64,000 bases of DNA from Chloroflexota bacterium (GTDB lineage Bacteria > Chloroflexota > Anaerolineae > J036 > Brachytrichaceae): positions 17,224-81,223 of the forward strand of contig JAJYKL010000007.1 of the NCBI GenBank assembly GCA_021788625.1, given 5' to 3'. Made by a program: the position numbers and the translations under genes. Under the pieces are notes generated by a model. It ran no database searches. It saw nothing but the letters and a program-made list of their open reading frames with translations, and was not told the DNA's origin. Shown here one piece after another: positions 1 through 7,640 of this stretch. How positions within the stretch are numbered: position 1 is the first letter of the stretch; each line of letters begins with the position of its first letter.

Positions 1-1053
1 GGCGTCTCCGGACGTGAGCTGGCCGTGCAGGGCGCCGTTCAGCATTACCGTGCCTTCCTGATCGGGCGAGACCCGCTACAAATTGGCGCCCTGTGGCAGG
101 AGATGTATCGCAGCGCCTACTTTGAGGGCGGGCGCGTCCTGACAGGCGCGATCGCCGCGATCGATATTGCTCTATACGACATCGCCGGTAAAGCGCTTAA
201 GGTGCCCGTGTATCAGCTACTGGGCGGCCGGCAGCGCGATGCGGTACCGTGTTTTGCCACCACGGGTGCGCGGTCAGGCCCCCGCCTGGTAGAGGATATA
301 AAACTGCTCAGGCAAAAAGGCTGGAACGTCATTCGAACCGTGCCCGACCAGCCCGATTCGGCCAATCCGGGACTGTTCGAGCCGCGCGAGTCCATTCCGC
401 TCACGGCTCAATGGCTGGTCAAAGTGCGCGAAGAGGCGGGCAGCGACTTCGTGCTGGGCATCGATTATCACCACCGTTTGAGCGTCGCCGAGGCGGCTTC
501 GTTTTGCCAACGCATGCCCGCCGGCACATTGGATTTCCTCGAAGAGCCGATCCGTGATGAGACGCCCGAAGCCTATGAAGCTTTGCGCAAGATGACGGGT
601 GTGCCCTTTGCCATCGGCGAAGAGTTCTCCAGCAAGTGGGCGTTCCTGCCGTACATCGAGCGTGGTATCACGAACTTCGCCCGCCTGGACGTATGCAATG
701 TGGGCGGTCTCACTGAGGCCATGAAGGTTGCGGGGTGGGCTGAAGCACACTACATCGACCTGATGCCACACAACCCGCTCGGCCCCGTGTGCACGGCAGC
801 CACCGTTCACCTGGCGGCCGCGGTGGCGAACTTTGCCTGGCTGGAAGTGCGTGTTTCGCCGACTGAACGCCTGGGGTTCGATGACTCGGATATGTTTCCC
901 GCACAACTGAAGCTGGAAGGAAATCATTTTCCCGTTCCCACTGCGCCCGGGTTGGGCGTCGAGCTGAATGAGGAACTGGCGCGCACACAAACATTGAAGC
1001 TGTGGGAAGCGCCCCACCTGCATCGTCGCGACGGATCGTATACGAACTGGTAG
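1..1053 (+). CDS. Mandelate racemase/enolase-superfamily dehydratase, galactonate dehydratase-like (5' end outside window)
   Basis: The reading frame is open back to base 1, so the N-terminus lies upstream; 350 residues are present. The (beta/alpha)7beta barrel of the enolase superfamily is clear. AIAAIDIALYDIAGKAL matches the conserved helix before the barrel. D and H in GIDYHHR (about residues 155/157), the Glu pair in LEEP, the Glu pair in IGEEF and His in MPHNPLGP fall where acid-sugar dehydratases of the galactonate dehydratase (DgoD) group keep their Mg ligands and catalytic His. The C-terminal tail (HRRDGSYTNW) also resembles that group. The expected reaction is dehydration of an aldonic acid to a 2-keto-3-deoxy acid. 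The exact sugar acid cannot be read from sequence, and no sugar regulator or kinase is visible beside it. The next gene starts about 195 bp later behind its own promoter. Confidence 0.75.
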   Translation, partial: GVSGRELAVQGAVQHYRAFLIGRDPLQIGALWQEMYRSAYFEGGRVLTGAIAAIDIALYDIAGKALKVPVYQLLGGRQRDAVPCFATTGARSGPRLVEDIKLLRQKGWNVIRTVPDQPDSANPGLFEPRESIPLTAQWLVKVREEAGSDFVLGIDYHHRLSVAEAASFCQRMPAGTLDFLEEPIRDETPEAYEALRKMTGVPFAIGEEFSSKWAFLPYIERGITNFARLDVCNVGGLTEAMKVAGWAEAHYIDLMPHNPLGPVCTAATVHLAAAVANFAWLEVRVSPTERLGFDDSDMFPAQLKLEGNHFPVPTAPGLGVELNEELARTQTLKLWEAPHLHRRDGSYTNW

Positions 1054-1169
1054 TCCCCGCCTGCCACTCACATCCGCTCTATAGGCACCGGATGGCGCGG
1101 TATTCTGCGCGGTGAGCACCTGCACCGCACCGTGTAGACCAGGCATTCCCTGCGCTGTGTGCCATACCC

Positions 1170-1198
1170 TTGACAGCGGCGCACCTTTGTCCTATATT
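1170..1198 (+). promoter_or_regulatory. Sigma-70 type promoter of the marR-ABC exporter operon
   Basis: A perfect -35 hexamer TTGACA (1170-1175) and a -10 TATATT (1193-1198) are separated by exactly 17 bp. This is the closest match to a housekeeping promoter seen in the window. Transcription would begin near 1205, giving a leader of about 45 nt before the GTG of the MarR gene. Confidence 0.75.
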
Positions 1199-1201
1199 AT
1201 T

Positions 1202-1220
1202 ACGAAACCGAAATATTCGT
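1202..1220 (+). promoter_or_regulatory. Candidate MarR operator overlapping the transcription start
   Basis: ACGAA (1202-1206) and TTCGT (1216-1220) form an inverted repeat, with an inner CGAA-ATA-TTCG dyad at 1209-1219. It sits immediately downstream of the -10 box, where a dimeric MarR-family repressor would block its own promoter. Autoregulation is typical of MarR genes coupled to exporters; binding here is an inference. Confidence 0.45.
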
Positions 1221-1248
1221 TACCGAAGTATCCGATGGAGGATGCCAG

Positions 1249-1701
1249 GTGAAGATTAAAGAAGTGGAAAAGACTGACAGCCAGTATGTGGAGGCCATGC
1301 GCCGTTTCCTCAGCATTTACCGTTATCTGCGCCAATACGGCCGCAAGATGCAAAGCGAGAACCTGAGCGGGCGAGAAGTGTCCATTCTGCGTTACCTGAT
1401 GGAGAGCGAGCCTCTGACCATCGGCCAGTGCCGCGACTACCTGTTCCTGAGTGATAGCAGTACCTCGGAGCTGATGACGCACATGGAGCAGAACGGTCAG
1501 GTGATCCGCGCGCGCTCGCAGTCTGACAACCGCTCCGTCATGGTGACGCTCACGGCGGCCGGACGCAAGCTGGCGCGCTCCTTGACACTGGGAGGGATGC
1601 CGCTTTTGCGCGAGAAATTGAAAACACTGTCGCCAGACCAGTTGTCCCGGCTTTGTGATGCCCTGGGCGATATTGAGCAACTTCTGGAGATTGCGGAATG
1701 A
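1249..1701 (+). CDS. MarR family transcriptional regulator
   Basis: A 150-residue winged-helix protein of normal MarR length. Residues about 30-110 carry the family pattern: LSGREVSILRYLMESEPLTIGQ, then the recognition-helix segment LSDSSTSELMTHMEQNGQVIRARSQSDNRSVMVTLTAAGR, where the basic wing is RARSQSDNRS. The start is GTG 1249, chosen because GGAGGA (1237-1242) lies 6 nt upstream. Its last codons overlap the ATG of the first ABC exporter subunit (ATGA at 1698-1701), so the three genes are one translationally coupled unit. MarR proteins next to multidrug-type exporters usually repress the operon until a ligand binds, and the dyad at 1202-1220 fits that. Confidence 0.88.
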   Translation: MKIKEVEKTDSQYVEAMRRFLSIYRYLRQYGRKMQSENLSGREVSILRYLMESEPLTIGQCRDYLFLSDSSTSELMTHMEQNGQVIRARSQSDNRSVMVTLTAAGRKLARSLTLGGMPLLREKLKTLSPDQLSRLCDALGDIEQLLEIAE

Positions 1702-3569
1702 GCGAACGACCCGTTACTTCCCGAGAGCAGCGCCCCACACCTGCGCTACATGTTTTGCTGCGTTGCATGGGCTACCTGAAGCCCTACTGGCACTATGCGT
1801 TGGGCGCCTATCTGTTACTGCTGATCAACGATGGCATCACCATCAGCATGCCGCTCATCATCGAACACATCATCGATAACGGCGTGCGCAAGACCAACCT
1901 GTACATCATCGTTCAGGGAGCCGGAGCCCTGATGCTGGTGGCTGTGATCAGCGGAATCTTCACGTTCCTGAATGGTCGCTGGACCGAGATTGCCTCGCAG
2001 AACGTAGCCTACGACCTGCGCAATGCCATCAATAACAAGCTGCAGTCGCTGTCGTTCAGTTATCACGATCGCGCAGAAGCCGGACAGTTGCTTACCCGCG
2101 CCATCAGCGATGTGGACCGCATCCGTTTCCTCACCGGCCGGGCGGTCCAGCGCGTGGTGGAAGTCATCATGCTGGTGACCGGCATTAGCATATCCATGTT
2201 CATTCTGAACCCCCAGCTGGCGCTGCTGATTTTGCTGGTTGTGCCGCCCCTGGCCTACACCGCCATCAACTTTGGCATGAAGTACCGGCCGATCTCCCGT
2301 TCCGTCCAGCGCAGAGTGGACGTCCTCACCTCGCGTCTGGAACAGAACCTGCGCGGTGCGCGGATTGTGAAAGGCTTCGCCCAGGAACAGCCCGAAATCA
2401 AGCGCTTTGAGGTTGACAACACCAGTCTGCTTAATCTCAACATGATGGCAGCCCGTCTGCAAGCCAGCAACCTGCCACTGCTGCAGCTCTTCGCCGGCGC
2501 CGGCACCGTACTGGTCCTGCTTTACGGGGGGCATCTGGTCATCGCGAAGGTGCTCACAATCGGAGAGCTGGTAGCCTTCACCACCTATGCCGGGCAATTG
2601 ACCGCCCCCATCCGGCGCCTGGGCATGGTGCTTGGGGCGATTTCGCAGGCGGCTGCGTCGGGCGAGCGCATCTTCGAAATCCTGGATGCGCAATCGGAAG
2701 TGAACGATGCACCGGATGCCCAGCCCATCGGCCGGATATCCGGGCGTGTGAGTTTCGAGCATGTTTCGTTTACCTACTTCGGGACGCATCAGGTTTTACG
2801 CGACATCAACCTGGAGGTGCCGGCAGGCCAGATTGTTGCCTTACTGGGCGCAACCGGATCGGGCAAGAGCTCAGTCATCAACTTGATACCACGCTTCTAT
2901 GACCCCACCGAAGGGCGCGTTCTCGTCGATGGTCGGGATATCCGCCAGGTGACGCTCAACTCGCTGCGCGAACAGGTGGGGATTGTGTTGCAAGACACCA
3001 CGCTGTTCGCTGCCACTGTGCGCGAGAATATTGCCTTTGGAAGGCCTGAGGCAACCGATGAACAGGTCATCGCCGCCGCCACTGCTGCATCGGCGCACGA
3101 CTTCATCATGCAACTGCCCAAGCAGTATGACACCCATGTGGGCGAACGCGGTGTCACGTTGTCGGGCGGCCAGAAGCAGCGTGTGGCCATTGCGCGGGCC
3201 ATCCTCAAGGACCCGCGAGTGTTGATCCTGGACGACGCCATGTCGAGTGTGGATACAGAAACCGAGGCATTGATCCAGGCCGCCCTGTTGCGACTGATGA
3301 AGGGACGCACCTCATTTGTCATCGCCCAGCGTTTGAGCACGGTGCGCCAGGCAGACCAGGTGCTGGTGCTGGACAAAGGCAGCATCGTGGCTATCGGCGT
3401 GCGCACAGCGGAACACACCGCTCACGACGAGCTCCTGCGCACGAGCGGCCTGTACGCCGAAATTTATCAGCGCCAGTTGCGTCCCCAGGAGCTGATGGCG
3501 GCCGCACCCGTTGCCAGACCGCCAACCCGATTGTCCTATCAGGTGGCGGGCAGTGGAGGTGCGCAATGA
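1698..3569 (+). CDS. ABC exporter half-transporter, subunit with degenerate ATP site
   Basis: A 623-residue type IV ABC exporter half: six membrane segments in residues about 30-320, then a nucleotide-binding domain. Walker A is GATGSGKS (about 384-391) and the signature is a canonical LSGGQ. Walker B reads LILDDAMSSVD, so the catalytic Glu is replaced by Asp513, and the H-loop is IAQRLST, so the switch His is Gln544. This is the pattern of the degenerate-site subunit of heterodimeric exporters such as TM287/288. The partner is the next gene, joined by a 4-bp ATGA overlap. The likely role is export of drugs or lipids across the cytoplasmic membrane; the substrate is unknown. Confidence 0.9.
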   Translation: MSERPVTSREQRPTPALHVLLRCMGYLKPYWHYALGAYLLLLINDGITISMPLIIEHIIDNGVRKTNLYIIVQGAGALMLVAVISGIFTFLNGRWTEIASQNVAYDLRNAINNKLQSLSFSYHDRAEAGQLLTRAISDVDRIRFLTGRAVQRVVEVIMLVTGISISMFILNPQLALLILLVVPPLAYTAINFGMKYRPISRSVQRRVDVLTSRLEQNLRGARIVKGFAQEQPEIKRFEVDNTSLLNLNMMAARLQASNLPLLQLFAGAGTVLVLLYGGHLVIAKVLTIGELVAFTTYAGQLTAPIRRLGMVLGAISQAAASGERIFEILDAQSEVNDAPDAQPIGRISGRVSFEHVSFTYFGTHQVLRDINLEVPAGQIVALLGATGSGKSSVINLIPRFYDPTEGRVLVDGRDIRQVTLNSLREQVGIVLQDTTLFAATVRENIAFGRPEATDEQVIAAATAASAHDFIMQLPKQYDTHVGERGVTLSGGQKQRVAIARAILKDPRVLILDDAMSSVDTETEALIQAALLRLMKGRTSFVIAQRLSTVRQADQVLVLDKGSIVAIGVRTAEHTAHDELLRTSGLYAEIYQRQLRPQELMAAAPVARPPTRLSYQVAGSGGAQ

Positions 3570-5386
3570 CCATCAGTATCGGAAGCGCCGGCAACATTGG
3601 ACCGGGCGGAGCGCTGGAGCGCTATGGTGGGACTGATACACGTGGTCGTATCAGCGGGCGGGTTTTGTGGCGTCTGGCCGGTTTTCTCAAACCCTACCTG
3701 CACTATCTGGGTCTGGCGGCCGTGTTGATGTTCATCTCTTCGGCGACCGGCCTGCTGACGCCGTACCTGGCCAAGGTGGCGGTCGACAACAACATCGCCA
3801 CAGGCGACATGCCCGGACTCATCCGCACCAGTGTTATTTTCGTGATCACCCTGGTGATCGCCTACGTGACGTCGGCCATCCTCAGTTATCTGCTGGCCTG
3901 GGTGGGCCAGCGCGTTTTATTCAGCATGCGCAGCCGCCTGTTTTTGCATCTGCAGGACCTTTCGGTGGCCTATCAAGATCGGAACATTGTGGGCGTCATT
4001 ATCTCGCGTGTGGTGAATGACACAGGTGTGATCAACGACCTGTTGACGCAGGGCGGGATCACGGTGCTGGGAAACAGTGTCCTGCTGATCGGAACGATCG
4101 TGGCGATGTCGGCCATGGATTTACGCCTGGCGTTGCTCACTTTCAGCGTGATCCCGCTGATGGCCCTGGCGACCTGGCTGTTCAGCCGGCGAGCGCGCAT
4201 TGCATACCTGAAAACGCGCCAGAAACTGGGCGAGGTCGTCGGCGATCTGGCCGAGAACATTTCGGGCATGCGGGTCATCCAGGCGTTCGCCCAGGAGGAG
4301 ACCACTCAGCGAAGCTTCGAGGTGATCAACCGGGCTAACCGCGATGTCAATGTCAGCGCCGTTTCGCTGTCATACACTTTTCTGCCTTCGGTGAACATCC
4401 TGAGTATCGCAGCCATGTGCATTGTGTTGGGGGTGGGCGGCATCATGGTGGTGCAGGGAGATCTCACCATCGGAGTCATCGTGGCGTTCATGGCCTATGT
4501 CAACCGGTTTTTCAACCCCATCCAGGATCTGAGCCAGCTCTATACCACCCTGCAAACGGCGACCGCAGGTGGCGAGCGCGTCCTGGAGCTGCTAGACGAG
4601 CAACCGGTTGTTCAAGACCACGAGCATGCGACTGAGATGCCGCCGATTCAGGGACGCATCGACCTGGACGATGTGTCGTTTGGTTATACCTCCGAGCGCG
4701 AAGTGCTCCACGATATCAACCTGCATATCGAACCAGGCGAAATGGTGGCACTGGTTGGCCCAACCGGAGCGGGAAAGACATCCATTGCCAACCTCATCGC
4801 GCGCTTTTACGAGGTCAAGGAAGGGGCGGTTCTGATTGATGGCCATGACGTGCGCGACGTGACGCAGGAGAGCCTGCATCGGCAGATGGGCCTGGTGTCG
4901 CAAGATCCACTGGTATTCGCTGGCACCATCACCGACAACATCCGCTTTGGCAAACCGGATGCCACAGACGAGCAGATTGTCGCGGCGGCGCAGCTAGCCA
5001 ATGCGGATGACTTCATCCGCAACCTACCCGATGGTTATGACACACGCATTCTGGAAAGTGGAGCCAACCTGTCGGTGGGCCAGCGCCAGCTTATCTGCAT
5101 CGCGCGAGCCGTGCTGGTGGACCCGCGCATCCTCATCATGGACGAAGCGACGTCAAGTGTGGACACGTTGACCGAGGCGCTCATTCAGGAAGCGCTGGGC
5201 CGCCTGATGAGTGGGCGCACGTCGATCGTCATTGCGCACCGCCTCAGCACGATCCGGAATGCCAGTTGCATCTATGTCATCGACGATGGCATCATCGCGC
5301 AGCAGGGCACGCACGAAGAGCTGCTTCGCCAGGGCGGTCTGTATCGCGACCTCTATGAAAAACAGTTCATCACCCAGCTGGACTAG
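3566..5386 (+). CDS. ABC exporter half-transporter, subunit with consensus ATP site
   Basis: A 606-residue ABC exporter half with six N-terminal membrane helices and one nucleotide-binding domain. Walker A is GPTGAGKT. Walker B is LIMDEATSSVD with catalytic Glu527, and the H-loop His558 is intact in IAHRLST. The signature is altered to LSVGQ (502-506). Paired with the preceding subunit, one composite ATP site is catalytically complete (this Walker B/His with the partner's LSGGQ) and the other doubly degenerate. The start overlaps the previous stop, implying coupled synthesis in a 1:1 ratio. The stop overlaps the convergent methyltransferase by 4 bp. Confidence 0.9.
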   Translation: MTISIGSAGNIGPGGALERYGGTDTRGRISGRVLWRLAGFLKPYLHYLGLAAVLMFISSATGLLTPYLAKVAVDNNIATGDMPGLIRTSVIFVITLVIAYVTSAILSYLLAWVGQRVLFSMRSRLFLHLQDLSVAYQDRNIVGVIISRVVNDTGVINDLLTQGGITVLGNSVLLIGTIVAMSAMDLRLALLTFSVIPLMALATWLFSRRARIAYLKTRQKLGEVVGDLAENISGMRVIQAFAQEETTQRSFEVINRANRDVNVSAVSLSYTFLPSVNILSIAAMCIVLGVGGIMVVQGDLTIGVIVAFMAYVNRFFNPIQDLSQLYTTLQTATAGGERVLELLDEQPVVQDHEHATEMPPIQGRIDLDDVSFGYTSEREVLHDINLHIEPGEMVALVGPTGAGKTSIANLIARFYEVKEGAVLIDGHDVRDVTQESLHRQMGLVSQDPLVFAGTITDNIRFGKPDATDEQIVAAAQLANADDFIRNLPDGYDTRILESGANLSVGQRQLICIARAVLVDPRILIMDEATSSVDTLTEALIQEALGRLMSGRTSIVIAHRLSTIRNASCIYVIDDGIIAQQGTHEELLRQGGLYRDLYEKQFITQLD

Positions 5387-6222
5387 CCCGTATCGCGAGT
5401 CAGGTCTTCTGCACCATTGGGCTGGCTGCTGTCGTTGCGGCTGATCAGCGAGAAGCTGAGCGGCAGGCGCACCTGCATCTGGCTGTAGCGCGTATATACA
5501 TTAGTGATGTCGTGGTCGTATTCCTGAAACGAGCGAATGGACAGACCAGCCGCCAGGCAGGCGTCAAAGATGTCGGACAGCTTGTGGTGAAACCAGTAGC
5601 TGGGCGATGTTTTGTAGGGCGTCTGGCCACGATAATCCAATCCGTTATCTTCCACGAACGGTTTGGCTCGAAAATAGGAATAGTGCAATACAGGTGGATC
5701 GCTGGTCTCAACGCTATCGAACATGTCGAGGATGGGGTGCATTTCATAAACGACCACCCATCCGTCCTTTCGAAGCAGCCGGGCGGCGACCCGGAAGAAC
5801 TCCTTGATGTCGGGCATCCAGCCTAGCGTTCCCACAGAGATATAAACAATGTCAAATTGCCCGTCATAACGATGCGGAATCTCGTAGACATCGGTGCGGA
5901 CGAACTCGCAATCGATGCCACTGCTCCTGGCCAGCTGGCGCGCCTGATCGACAAAATTGTCGGCGATATCAAATCCAACGCAGTGCCCGGCACCGCTGTT
6001 CCTGATCGACAGCAACTCTCGCCCGTTATTACAGCATAAATGCGCGACTGCTTTCCCTTCAAACCCCACCTGCTTCAATATTTCCGCAGCTGCGGCACTC
6101 AGGTAGTGATACCCGGATTGGTGCGTTACCGTCAGCACTTGCGTGAGTCGATTATCGTCGCGAACGGGTGCGGCTTCGTTCCAGGCCTTGCGGTTCGCTG
6201 ACGTATATTCGGCCCGTTGCAT
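5383..6222 (-). CDS. Class I SAM-dependent methyltransferase
   Basis: A 279-residue protein with the Rossmann methyltransferase pattern: motif I AHLCCNNGRELL (unusual, with N/N in place of the usual G-x-G), an acidic end of strand 2 in GFDIADNF, and FDIVYISVGTLGWMPDIKEFFRVAARLLRKDGWVVVYE for motifs III-IV. It resembles small-molecule methyltransferases of the UbiE/type 11 group, but the acceptor cannot be inferred. The ATG at 6222 has a strong Shine-Dalgarno AGGAGGTG on the minus strand (6228-6235). The gene is alone, converging on the ABC exporter with a 4-bp overlap. Confidence 0.8.
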   Translation of the reverse strand: MQRAEYTSANRKAWNEAAPVRDDNRLTQVLTVTHQSGYHYLSAAAAEILKQVGFEGKAVAHLCCNNGRELLSIRNSGAGHCVGFDIADNFVDQARQLARSSGIDCEFVRTDVYEIPHRYDGQFDIVYISVGTLGWMPDIKEFFRVAARLLRKDGWVVVYEMHPILDMFDSVETSDPPVLHYSYFRAKPFVEDNGLDYRGQTPYKTSPSYWFHHKLSDIFDACLAAGLSIRSFQEYDHDITNVYTRYSQMQVRLPLSFSLISRNDSSQPNGAEDLTRDTG

Positions 6223-6264
6223 TAAAACACCTCCTCAATAGCAGACGAATCGACATTCACTCCA

Positions 6265-6305
6265 TTCGACCGTCTGGCCCCCACGGCCAGCGGCGATAGG
6301 TCGAA
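6265..6305. other. Nested inverted repeat between divergent genes
   Basis: Outer arms TTCGACC (6265-6271) and GGTCGAA (6299-6305) enclose inner arms CTGGCC (6274-6279) and GGCCAG (6285-6290). It lies 43 bp before the methyltransferase start codon on the minus strand, so it could be a structured 5' leader or an operator pair. No known riboswitch class was recognised. Confidence 0.4.
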
Positions 6306-6407
6306 GCGAGAAAGCCATATGATAACTACCTAATGTGAGCACCAGATGAAAGGCATCGTAGCATCAGGCAAGACGCGGAATGGGGGTGAGGCGAGGGACC
6401 GATCTCC

Positions 6408-6413
6408 TATAAT
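6408..6413 (+). promoter_or_regulatory. Possible -10 box of the GNAT-like gene
   Basis: A perfect TATAAT at 6408-6413, about 60 bp before the start of the following gene. No convincing -35 hexamer is present 16-18 bp upstream, so this is only a candidate. Confidence 0.3.
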
Positions 6414-6472
6414 GGAACCATGCACTCGTAGATCCTCTGAGCAGACGGCATGCCCAACGACAATTCAGTTCC

Positions 6473-7591
6473 ATGATAACCATCGTACCGTTTAGTGGTC
6501 GTGACCGGGCGCGTGTCAGACAGTTCCTGCAACTGCCATTCCGGCTGTACGCTCAAGCACCGCAATGGGTGCCACCGCTGGCCATGGACGCCGGGCAGTA
6601 TCTGGACCCGAATAACCCGTTCTATCTACATTCAGAGGCACAATTCATTCTTGCGCTCGAAGGCTCTGAAGTGCAAGGACGGATCGCCGTATTGAACAAT
6701 CGACGGTACAACGAATACAACACCGAGCGGACCGCCTTCTTTCACTACTTCGAATGTGCCAATCGTCCTGAGGTGGCGCAGGCGCTGTTCGATGCCGCGT
6801 TTGAGTGGTCCCGGTCACGCGGGTTGGACAAGATCGTCGGGCCAAAGGGGTTTACAGCTCTGGATGGCATGGGAGTGCTGGTCAGGGGGTTCGAGCATCG
6901 GCCGGCATTTGGCATTGCCTATAACCCGCCGTTCTACGCGAGGTTGATCGAAGCAGCCGGGTTTAATCCGCAGGGCGAGCTGGTGTCGGGTTACCTGGAC
7001 GCCACAGCACCCGTGCCAGAGCGCATCGATAACCTGGCGGAGGCTGTGAAACGCCGCCGCGGGTTGCGCGTTTTGCGCTTCCGGACCAGCCGCGAGCTGC
7101 GCCGAATTGTGCCGTACCTGCACACGCTGTACAACGGCAGCCTGGCTGGCACGACTGGCACGCTGCCCTTGACGGACGATGACGTCAACGCCATGGCAAG
7201 CCAGCTGGAATGGTTCGCCGATCCGCGCCTGGTTAAGATCGTCATGAAAGGTGATGACGTCGTGGGATTCCTGCTGGCCTATCCCGACATATCCGCCGCA
7301 CTACAGCGTACCCGTGGGAAATTGCTCCCTCTGGGTTGGGCTGACCTGTGGCTGGAGCTTAAGCGTACCCGGTGGGTGAATATAAACGGAGCGGGCATCG
7401 TCGAGCGCTACCGCGGATTGGGAGGGACCGCGCTACTTTTTAGTGAGATGCACCGCAGCATAGTCGAGGCTGGTTATCGCCACGCCGATATTGTCCAGAT
7501 TGGAGTTGAGAATGATCGCATGCAGCGCGAAATGCGCGATCTGGGTATTGAATTTTACAAGGCGCATCGTGTCTATGTTCGTGCTTTGTAA
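6473..7591 (+). CDS. GNAT-fold acetyltransferase-like protein (YghO-like)
   Basis: A 372-residue protein that resembles the YghO group of GNAT-like proteins, longer than ordinary GNAT enzymes (about 150-180 residues). Residues about 10-110 and 110-370 look like two GNAT-like halves: PFRLYAQAPQWVPPL with FFHYFECANRPEVAQALFDAA, and KIVGPKGFTALDGMGVLVRGFEHRPAFGIAYNPPFY, followed by GIVERYRGLGGTALLFSEMHRSIVEAGYRHADIVQIGVENDRMQREMRDLG near the end. The R-G-x-G-G-T/A segment in YRGLGGTAL is a plausible acetyl-CoA pyrophosphate loop. The substrate is unknown. No Shine-Dalgarno sequence is seen before ATG 6473. It converges on the LuxR-Kelch gene with about 50 bp between them. Confidence 0.6.
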   Translation: MITIVPFSGRDRARVRQFLQLPFRLYAQAPQWVPPLAMDAGQYLDPNNPFYLHSEAQFILALEGSEVQGRIAVLNNRRYNEYNTERTAFFHYFECANRPEVAQALFDAAFEWSRSRGLDKIVGPKGFTALDGMGVLVRGFEHRPAFGIAYNPPFYARLIEAAGFNPQGELVSGYLDATAPVPERIDNLAEAVKRRRGLRVLRFRTSRELRRIVPYLHTLYNGSLAGTTGTLPLTDDDVNAMASQLEWFADPRLVKIVMKGDDVVGFLLAYPDISAALQRTRGKLLPLGWADLWLELKRTRWVNINGAGIVERYRGLGGTALLFSEMHRSIVEAGYRHADIVQIGVENDRMQREMRDLGIEFYKAHRVYVRAL

Positions 7592-7640
7592 GCGCATCGC
7601 TTGCGGACAGATGATCGCTCCAGCGCCCAGAGGCATATCC

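Noticed and set aside
274..1146. 290-codon leftward frame
   Set aside because: Antisense to the dehydratase; composition and translated sequence look like a shadow with no known domain.
1815..2789. 324-codon leftward frame
   Set aside because: Antisense to the ABC exporter, His/Gln-rich in the manner of a shadow of membrane codons.
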